In this document: in pieces, positions 55,997 through 64,000 of the stretch
Layout of the letters: the number at the start of each line of letters is the position of its first letter
How positions within the stretch are numbered: the stretch's first letter is position 1
DNA from: Chondrus crispus
Taxonomy: Eukaryota; Rhodophyta; Florideophyceae; Gigartinales; Gigartinaceae
Assembly: GCF_000350225.1 (NCBI RefSeq)
Contig: NW_005179262.1
Span: 1 to 64,000, forward strand
DNA: 64,000 nt
Direction: 5' to 3'
Translations under genes and position numbers: made by a program
The notes under the pieces: generated by a model
Seen by the model: the letters and a program-made list of their open reading frames with translations, nothing else
Told to the model about the DNA's origin: nothing
Database searches by the model: none

Positions 55997-56835
55997 ATGT
56001 CTCCGCCTACCTCAGAGGGAACCGTCGATATTACCAACAAAAACCGTCCCGGCGTCGGTTATTCACGAGACTCTTCTGAGCCTTCGGAACTTCTCTCTGT
56101 TCCCCGTTTACCGCCTGTTTCCAACGTATCCGCTCCGGCCTTCCATCCTGGGCGCGATCCCTTTGCTCCTGTGGCGCGTAGTTCCATTCTATCGAGCTCC
56201 TACAAGACAAACTCATGCGGCAATATCCCGCTCTATTCGCTACTGCGAAATGGTTTTCTGTAACTGGTGTGCGAGATTTTGTCGACATCGATCGTTCCTT
56301 CGCTGATGGCGCTATCATGTTACCGGGAATCTCACTGCAAGCCATTCAATCGTTCGACTGGTTAGCCCGGATTGCTATTCCTACTTCTATTCTCAATCAC
56401 ACTTCCGCCCGTGGTCGTCAAATATTATCGACGCGGTTCATGAATGCTGTTTGCGATCGGCTCGAGGTCCCAATGACCGGAGGTCTCATCCACATAGACT
56501 ACGGCTGTGACACTTGGCAATACCGCACCGACGGTGAGCGTCCATATCTCTACAACCTAATAGCCTGGACCCTTGGCAATCCTCCGCGAGAAGCCAACAG
56601 TAGATGGTACGGTCAGCGTACTGTAACCAACGACACCATGCTATGGACTCAAGCCATAATTCCAAAAGACTTCCGCCATATGCATCGGGGCTATCAGGTT
56701 CTCGTCGGACCACTGTGGCCTCCATGGCTCTCCAATTTTTCCTCCTCTTCAAATCTTCAGCGTGCTTCCCCCCTTCTCATCCCTCTAATTCCTTGTCTTC
56801 ACCTCCGGAAATCCTCCTCTCCACTTTTTTCTTAG
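55997..56835 (+). pseudogene. Unrecognised ORF pair, probably one frameshifted gene
   Basis: 55997-56263 (MSPPTSEGTVDITN, then APAFHPGRDPFAPVA) and 56215-56835 (LPGISLQAIQSFDWLARIA, then GGLIHIDYGCDTWQYRTDGE, then AWTLGNPPREANSRWYGQ) overlap in different frames and read as one protein of about 250 residues if a one-base indel near 56175 is assumed. Trp/Tyr-rich and globular, with a Pro/Ser N-terminus. No family recognised. A CCACTACATATCC-type gypsy LTR edge lies 120 bp upstream, so a promoter from the LTR is possible. Confidence 0.4.
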
Positions 56836-58690
56836 CACGATCCTCCTTTTTCCTTGGTATTTTCACGTCTTCCAATTCTACGAGTTTCTCCGTGATTTGT
56901 ACCATTTCCCTTTTTCCATCGCGGTGTACCTCTTACCTCGTCTTAATGAGCATTCTTTTTCCCTTCCTCCAGCTTTCGGCATGCGAAACTGCTCTTGTTT
57001 TCCTCCTCTTCCCTGCAAACTGTCTTTCCATCAGCGAGCGGCTGCATAACGACTCCCTACTATTTTTCTCCAGGTCATTTGCCGGCTCGCTCAGCTTACC
57101 CGGACGTCCTCAAGGGCATCCGCAACCATCGTTACTTTAGGGTGCATTACTGTCCGTTTAGCTCCCCGATAGGTGGTTTTTCTCTTCCGATTGCATTCCC
57201 CATGCAGAGTCCTTGTTCGTTGTGCTGCATGCTTCATATTTTACGAGCGTCCATGCCATGTTGAAGTCAAACTCACCCCAAAATTAATAAACTGGCGACA
57301 AGAGGTTCGCTAGAAAGCTCCTGTTCGGCAAACTGCGGCGAGGTCAGAAACCAGTGTCATTCTCATAGTTGTGACGACATAGGCTTTGCCCTCTCTGTCC
57401 TTGACAGCTTCCCTTATTCGTGAACTCCGAATCGTGCCACGATTGGTATGGAACTTCAACTTCCTCGCCCGTGAGCACGGTCAGAGCATACTTTTCACTT
57501 CCGAGTTGTCACTTGAAGCGGCGAACTTCGGGGCAACCGCGAAACAATCGTTCTAATTTCTCGTAGCGTACGTGAAAAATACCGACGAGTTGTGCGTGCC
57601 GTGTGGGATCTTGTACAGTTCTCTGTCAAATTTTGGTCATCCTCCGAGCAGTCATCAGGGACCATTTTCCACGTTTCCTTGTCATATAATAGACTTGTTC
57701 GCTGATTGTGTTAAAGGCGATCTGGTTTCAGAATTTTCGGCAGTGTGGGTCGTAAGATACCACGTCGATACGACAAAGTGCTGCTTTTGCGTAATTTTCT
57801 GCACAGTAGATGAGACAAACGGGTTCCTTCCTAACGTTCTTTCGTATCTCTCCGCAAAATGTTTGTTTGAACCCCCTTCCGCTGTACGACCACATGGGTC
57901 ATACATATTTTGGGTTCATTGCTCTACCGACGTGCCCCTCTATCTCGATCCTCTTGGCAATCAATTTTTTTCTCGGGAAGTCATGTCAATTTCGCACGAT
58001 CGTCGTGAAGCGTCGGCGAGGTCAATTTCCTCCTTCATGGACTTCATCCTCCTTTTGCTAACGACGAGCATGTACGTCGGTCGCGTAGGTCTCCATGATG
58101 ACGTCTTCTTGGATCTCTTGCGCTCCTCTAGTTCAGACATAAGATATAAGTCCAGCGACAAAGGCCGATTGCCTACATACTTTCACCAAAACGATCGCAA
58201 TCCCGATGCAGCGGTGCACTGCGCATGCGATTGTGTGTTCTGTCCCTGGGTCCAGCTTCCGGGAGAGAGAAGAGAAACCTAAATGGCGAGAAAAAACTGA
58301 GGTGTGAGGCAGTGAGTGTTACGTGGGGGAGCTCAACGTTCGCTTCATGGGCTCGCCAATATGGTCTGACCGGAACGTTTGCGTCATCGACTTACTTCTG
58401 GGGGATCAGACATTTTCCTGATGCCCGGTGTATCCCTTCCGCATCGCGGACCGGACTGTCTCTCCTACGCGGGGCAGGGAAGCGAAGGGCGACTCGCCAA
58501 TACGTTGGATCCTGACTCCACCGATTTCTCTATCAACTTCTTTTGGCCCTGTGCGACTATTCATCAATCTCCGCTTGTCGCTCCGCGCTCGCCCGCGATG
58601 CGGGCTCTTCCTTCGCTCTCCATGAAGCGCCTGGTCTTGAATGTTGAGTGTACTGTAGACGTCTTCCTTCTCTTGGCGCGGCGATGGCCT
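56836..58690. other. No recognised gene
   Basis: 56760-57060 is pyrimidine-rich on the plus strand; the minus strand gives Lys/Glu-rich helical peptide (EKLVELEDVKIPRKKEDRAK) that may be a coiled-coil exon relic. 57572-58282 (+) is a long frame with poor composition. On the minus strand 57682-57906 and 57961-58161 look somewhat more protein-like (MSELEERKRSKKTSS and RTAEGGSNKHFAERYERTLG). I cannot support a gene. Confidence 0.25.
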
Positions 58691-59835
58691 TGTAGTGCAA
58701 TACGCACCTGATAAGGGGGGTGAAAAGAAGTGAAAAAGGAAAAAATTGGATACTGTGGTCCGGGTTTGGGGGACACACGTGTGCGACGAAGCGCACGATT
58801 ATTTTAATTATTTAATTTATTTACTAATTAGATCTAGAATCTAGAGCCGGGAGCTACTGTACTCGCCCCGGCGGGCCTCTATATAACTTAGCCCTTTGAC
58901 CGACCAAGTCAATAAACCAACCCGAGTTGCCGGAGTTGAATGGCGCCTTGGTCGAAGTCCGTCTCTACCAAGACACTCGCTTATACCTAAGCCTACGGCA
59001 TCCTTCAGCGCTCGGGGGTACCCTTCCTTTTTCCTTTATTTCCCAATCAAACCCGAGTTGCCGGAGTTAGATCTCGCCTTCGTCGAAGACCGCTTCCGTT
59101 CACGCGACGCGCTTCCCTTCTACGCTGCTAACGACATCCTCTATTGCTCGGGGTCCCATTCCTTTTCCTTATCCTTTTACCTTTTCTATCTCTACATCTT
59201 TTTTTCCCTTAATTGTGTTGGTTCCATTGGAGTCGGTTGCGACCGATCCGGTGTAGGTGTTTTAGCCATCGGGCAACACGTTGTGTAGCGCTGCTACTGT
59301 TTCAAGTTCCGTCGGAAGGCTGTCGTAACGACACCTCCGTCGAAGGTCTTACTGTATAAGACAGAGTTGGTACCACCTACCGCGATCGCGATCGCGCTGG
59401 TGAGGGTGTGTTTAGCCATCGGGCAACACGTCGGTAGTAGCGTTGCTACACGGTTACGATCCCGTCGGGTAGTGCTGAACAAGCCCCCGTCGTAGACCTT
59501 GAATTATACACAAGGTGCTGAAGATGCTCGTCGAGCATTGGCCTTACAACCCAGCGAACCGCGGTTACATTCTCGTAGACAAGCCCAACCCGCACTCGCC
59601 GAGCACTCAAGTCTTCACAAGTCTCTACCACCATTATCCTCCCGGGCCGGGTATCTTTCCTTAACCCCCCCGTCGGAGTCGCGCTACCGTGGGCCGCAAG
59701 CCCACACGAGGGGAAAGGGAGTCTCGAACACTCCGTAGCGCGTGCCATCGGCAGTGGTTGTTGCTGTTGCTGTTTTTCTTCTTTTTGTTTGACCGCCGGA
59801 CTGTTTTCGCGGCCTGCCAGGCACATTGCACCACA
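58691..59835 (+). repeat. Gypsy G3 5' LTR (1,145 bp)
   Basis: TGTAGTGCAATA to ATTGCACCACA, one mismatch from the 11 bp inverted ends of the G2 LTR. Contains TATATAA at 58880-58886 and AATAAA at 58911-58916. Two internal tandem duplications follow: CCGAGTTGCCGGAGTT blocks at 58922 and 59053, and CATCGGGCAACACG blocks near 59267 and 59420. Confidence 0.88.
58880..58916 (+). promoter_or_regulatory. G3 LTR TATA box and polyadenylation-type signal
   Basis: TATATAA (58880-58886) and AATAAA (58911-58916) lie 25 bp apart, an arrangement compatible with the promoter and the poly(A) signal flanking a short R region. Function is inferred. Confidence 0.45.
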
Positions 59836-59839
59836 AAAG

Positions 59840-59852
59840 TGGTCTCCCGACC
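59840..59852 (+). other. Candidate gypsy G3 primer-binding site, duplicated
   Basis: TGGTCTCCCGACC starts four bases after the LTR end and begins with TGG, as a site complementary to a tRNA CCA end should. The same stretch with its LTR-end-like flank (GCACTACAAAAG) recurs at 59934-59946. I cannot name the tRNA. Confidence 0.45.
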
Positions 59853-60037
59853 TAGAATTGTCTACAGGAAACCCGACCTAGAATTGTGTCGACGACAGTC
59901 TCGGTCTGGAGACGCACTACAAAAGTGGTCTCCCGACCTAGAATTATGTCGACGACAAGGAAGTTGGTCTGGGTAACGGAGTCTCTTTTTTATTTTTTGT
60001 TCTTATATTTTTTTAGGTTCGTTCGCTACGCCGAACG

Positions 60038-62338
60038 ATGTCAACAAGCGCACCCGGGGACGTCGGTCCCGGGGCGAGTAGGAGCGGATCGGCACGGGCG
60101 TCGAGGATCCCGAGGGGTCCTCGCACCCGGAGCCAGGCCAATACGGCCATGGATCCCGGAGATCAAGAATCCCCTACGGGGATTGCCGCCGACAAGAATG
60201 ACCTCGACGAGAAGTTCCAGAAGATGGGCAGCGAAATTCGCCGAGAGAATAAGAAAATTCTCGAGGATGAAATAGCCCCATTGCAAACGCAACTTGAGCT
60301 GAAAAATTCCGAGTTCCACGCGGCGTTGCAAGAGCTGACCGCGCGCGTGGGACTCGTCGAGAAAAATTGGCGACGGGACCGACGGCATCGATCCAGAGGT
60401 CCTCGCTTCATTGAATCTTTCGGTCAAGGACACGAGGCGCGACGCGAATCAAGCCTTGGAGTCCTTAGGAAAATTTAGAACAAGCATCGATGAATCGATC
60501 GCGCAGCGCAAAGTCTCAAGGACCTTGAGCAGGCCACGAATCAAGCTCCGCAAGGATCTGACGAAGAGCCGCTCTCTTCGGGTAGAGAGGGCGACCGTCG
60601 ATCGAAGAAGGACAAGCCCGCTCGTCAGCGGAGCTCCAAGTCAAAGCCCTCGAAGAAAGACAACCGACGTGCAAGCAAGGGTCACTGTAGTGACGATCCG
60701 GAGGACCGCGACTCACAGTCGGAGTCGCTTGGTCCCTCCGAAGATGGTAACGGCGGTTCGTCAAACCATTCGGGCAATTCCGAACACCGTTCAGAAGACG
60801 GAAACGGAATTTCGTCAAGCAAGAAAATTTCCTCCAGACGAGGCGGAGTCACTTCGTCCGCCTCGCGGAGAGACAAGGACGCGGAACCCGAGGATGTCGC
60901 AACGCGGCGCGGGCCGCGATGGGAGGAGTTGGAGGAGCTGAATCCGACCAACTACCTCTTCAAGAAATTACTTTCGTACCGGACGTACCGCTTGCGGAAC
61001 CCGCAGACATATTTGTCAAGTTCCCGGCGGACCGCCGTGCAAAAAATCAGGAGAGATATTCTGCCTAAGGTGAAGAAGGACAACACGTTCACAGGTGAGG
61101 ACGGGGTCCTTGTGTTGGATTTTTTGGCAAAGTTAGTTCAAGAGTTTGATACTCAAGAAATGAACAAGGGGCAAGCGATCCGCTTGTTGCCCGAATTTCT
61201 AAGCGGCATCGCCTTGAGACAGTACACTTCTGTGTCTCAGACGGCCGGGTCCCATCACGGAAAGGTGTCCGTTTGGCCAGAGGCCGTACAGTGGTTGTTA
61301 AGGAGTTTCGCAACCGACGGGGCGATCCGTCAAGCCGTGCTCGCATTGCGAGAAGTTCAGCAAAGACCGTCTGAAGACTAGATGGAATTTTACATTCGCC
61401 TAACAGACGCGAGTAATCGCTGTGGGAATGTTTATTGTATGGAGGAGCAGATGACCATGTTCATCGAGGGGCTAGATGCCAGCATCAAGCCCATGGTCTC
61501 GCAGTATCGACAAGATAACCGAGATGTCTCATTTTTGAGATTGGTAAATTACGCAAAGGCGCATGGCTCGACGAGCCGCGCCAAGGACAAGAAGACCAAG
61601 AAGGTCACGATTCAGACGCCGTCGACGTTCAGGGCGGGGAAGAAGCCCAGGGCTTCCTATCCCGGTCGTAAAGGTCACGCCGCCGTCCACTTAGCCAAGT
61701 CAATCTCCGCTTCAGATGAAGGCGGTGCGCACGGAAGCAGCGAAAATCATTATGAAGGAGCATTGGTACCCGAAGGCAATTTTATTGAGCCATCGGAGGG
61801 CTACGGACACGAGGACTACGGGGCAAGCGCGTCGTCAACTTTACCGACGCCCACATACACGACGGAGTCGTTTTCAGAGCCCACGGATCCCGTGATGATG
61901 TTCCGGCGGCGCGGCCACACGCCGGCGCCGCGCATTCCGATGGAAGACAAGGGTACAACGTTTCGAAGGCCAGCCTGGATGGGAAGGCCGCAACATCAAG
62001 GAAGGCCGCCGGCCTGTGGAGAACCTAGGCCGCAATATCCCGTCAAGAAGCACGGACTGGTGTGCTATCATTGTTACGAAAAGGGGCACGCCGCGCCAAC
62101 GTGCATTCTTTCCCTCCGGTAAACGCACCGAGTTTTGGAAAATTATGAGGCGTTGTCTCCGATGGAGAGGTTAGGGATACCATCGACGAGTTATCTGAAG
62201 GTCAAGAATTGGTTCGATTCGCAGACGGCGAGCACGCCGAGTGCTTCAACGCCGAGGTCGAACCCACCCTTCAGAGGGCCCGCCGCGGGGCCCGCGTCGT
62301 CGGACGTGAGAAGGAACCCGCAGCCGCAGGGAAACTAG
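60038..62338 (+). pseudogene. Gypsy G3 Gag, with frameshifts and one TAG
   Basis: Starts at ATG 60038. N-terminal Gly/Ser/Arg tail, then a coiled-coil-like segment (FQKMGSEIRRENKKILEDEI). The frame shifts near 60370 (to DGIDPEVLASLNLSVKD), returns near 60510 (SLKDLEQATNQAP), and continues through a Ser/Lys/Arg/Asp-rich linker. The capsid core is ELNPTNYLFKKLLSYRTYRL, WPEAVQWLLRSF and FIEGLDASIKPMV. An in-frame TAG at 61379-61381 interrupts the core where G1 reads GELETEY. A CCHC knuckle CYHCYEKGHAAPTC lies near 62062-62103. A frameshift near 62122 leads to the C-terminus ending at 62338. It is the fullest Gag in the window. Confidence 0.85.
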
Positions 62339-62483
62339 AGGGGGAATCTCGAGGGAGTAACGAGAGGCGCAGGTTCAACGCACTGCGTCCGGGACTCAGT
62401 CCCGTTCCCCGTCTCTAGCAAGAAGGGAAGGCCTCGACGAGGAGGTAGTTGAAATAGGGGGTAGGCCGAAGGAGCCGAATGTT

Positions 62484-64000
62484 GTGAAGAAAATTTTAAG
62501 TCGAGACAAGGATCGTCCGATGGATCAAATTCGTAGGCCCTGGTACAGGGTTAAGCGACAAGAGTGTCCAGACAAGATCTTGGTCCTCGCGCGAAAAAAC
62601 TACAAAGTTTACGCGGATATTGGACCAACGGTCGGATTGATGAGTCCAGTGTTGTCCGTGTTGGACACAGGTGCCGGACCGAATTTGGTTCGAAGGTCGG
62701 AACTTCCGGCAGGAATGGAAATGTTGGTGTCCTACGGACCGACCCAAGACATTGGCGACGCGAACAATAGGCCACTCCGGACTCTTGCCACAATTACAAT
62801 GCCTGTGAGGCTTGGAAAATTTGTGGTCGCAGCCGAGTTTATTGTATGCGAAAAACTAGCAGTCCCGCTAATTCTAGGCGCGGACTACTGTGACCGGTTT
62901 GTGGAAGCAATTTATCCAAGGAAGAAAACGGTTGAGTTGGCGGACTTCTCGGAGGTTCCGATAGTTAGGCGGTTCTCGACGAGAAAAGGGAAGAAGAATC
63001 TCGTCCCGGGAGAGGACGAGAATGACGGAAAGGGGGAGCGAATTTCCCATAAGGTAAAAGTGGCAAGAGCCACGACTATCGAGCCAGGGACGCAACGCGT
63101 CGTGGAATGCACCTCGAAGAGGGCGGGCTTGGTTGTAGTTCAGCCGTACTCGTCGTTGCACGAAAGGCAGGGGTTAACGTACACGAATGGTGTCGTTCAG
63201 GTTGAGCCGGACAGGCCATTTCGTTTACTCGTTGCGAATTTTAGGACATACCCTGTCAAGGTGCAAAAAGGCCAAGTGGTGGCGGAATTATTACCCCACC
63301 CGAGGGCCGTGCTCGAGAGCAAAACCACCATTGGTGAAGTTCTCGGAATTCAAGAAAGGAAGAAGGAAAATTTTCCTAATTCTACCAAGACGCCTAAGGG
63401 CGAGACAAGATGCGAACTGTCGGATCAAGCGCGCGAGGACCAGCCAGAAGAACGGTCGAGTGGGCTCTCTGCGACGGCATCGTAGAAGCCGGAGCAGCGG
63501 ATTGAGCCCCCACCGCCGGACGTGGAGGACCTCGACCTGAGCCACGTGCCGGAACGGCTGCGCGAGCGGTTCCGACGGATGTTGAAGAAGTACTCTAAGA
63601 TGTGGGATGGGACCCTTGGTGAAATTAATACCACGGTGCACCGGATCGAGCTGGTCTCGGAGACCAGGCCCATCGCACAAGCTCCCTACCGGGCCGGTCC
63701 AAGGGCTGGGGAGGTCGAGGACGCAGAAGTACAGAAGATGTTAGAAGCAGGAGTCATCGAACCGGCGCAGTCAGAATGGGCGTCGCCCGTTTTATTAGTG
63801 CCCAAGCCGGACGGATCGATGCGCTTTTGCGTAGACTACCGCAGGTTAAACGCGGTAACGGTGAAGGACACGTACCCTTTGCCGCGCATGGATGAGTGTC
63901 CGGACTCGCTTGGTGACACCAAGGTTTTCTCCGCGTTGGACGCGATTTCGGGGTATTGGCAGATGCCTATTTCCGAAGCGGACCGCGACAAGACAGCTTT
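62484..64000 (+). pseudogene. Gypsy G3 protease and RT, one in-frame TAG, cut by window end
   Basis: Protease with SVLDTGAGPNLV (about 62655) and VPLILGADYCDRF. A single TAG at 63483-63485 is followed in the same frame by the connection to RT (HVPERLRERFRRMLKKYSKM), then QKMLEAGVIEP, SEWASPVLLVPKPDGS, RFCVDYRRLNAVTV and GYWQMPISEADRDK up to the last base. The YxDD box, RNase H and integrase lie beyond the window. Best preserved protease of the three gypsy copies. Confidence 0.88.

Noticed and set aside
57572-58282. 236-codon plus-strand ORF as a gene
   Set aside because: Cys/Ser/Phe-rich, low-quality composition, and the opposite strand looks at least as protein-like; nothing recognised.
1-64000. 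CRISPR arrays, tRNA/rRNA genes, riboswitches, bacterial promoters
   Set aside because: None seen; the repeats found are LTRs, leader minisatellites or subterminal transposon motifs, and the gene content is eukaryotic.

Overview
This window is eukaryotic and is almost entirely made of transposable elements. There are no bacterial operons, no tRNA or rRNA genes and no CRISPR arrays. It holds a hAT DNA transposon, two LTR families of Ty1/copia elements, one LTR superfamily of chromodomain Ty3/gypsy elements (three members), a decayed non-LTR reverse transcriptase and a few unrecognised, mostly broken ORFs. The copia elements have a primer site complementary to the anticodon arm of initiator-Met tRNA, as in Drosophila copia and the GalEa-type copia elements known from animals and red algae. 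Together with the compact, intron-poor, moderate-GC sequence this would fit a red alga (Chondrus-like), but that is inference only.

Layout. 194-475: relic of a possible SNF7/CHMP exon. 581-3106: hAT transposon (minus). 3107-10433: rearranged copia unit (first LTR, primer site, zinc-finger ORF, gag-pol to the RT motif, inverted LTR, inverted RNase H). 10434-22797: gypsy composite G1, with two convergent 5' LTRs and a 2.2 kb identical inverted repeat carrying two unrecognised ORFs around one gag-pol. 22798-22893: assembly gap. 22912-40561: two direct tandem copies (period 8,823 bp) of the same rearranged copia unit, in the opposite orientation to 3107-10433, each with a second-family copia LTR inserted. 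40562-45530: a third, differently rearranged copia block ending in the only open RT(YVDD)-RNase H segment and a complete LTR. 45531-46552: non-LTR RT remnant. 46553-51287: low-coding sequence with a 46 bp perfect palindrome and decayed unknown ORFs. 51288-55876: another solo copia LTR, then gypsy G2 (minus, truncated). 55877-58690: unrecognised ORFs. 58691-64000: gypsy G3 (plus), cut off in RT by the window end.

Main result. The copia units have the exact structure expected of an autointegration inversion circle. Both LTR outer ends of one cDNA were joined to the same internal site in its own pol gene, inverting the gag half and duplicating 5 bp (TGAAA). The undisturbed target is present at 43359-43363. 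The circle then exists in the genome as a tandem array plus an inverted copy. The same copia lineage carries an extra gene upstream of gag: a two-finger C2H2 protein whose reading frame has no ATG at all, unless a 153 nt GT-AG intron joins it in frame to an upstream ATG.

None of the elements looks autonomous as read here. The hAT transposase ORF, the copy 2 and 3 gag-pol ORFs (up to the RT motif) and the zinc-finger ORFs are intact.
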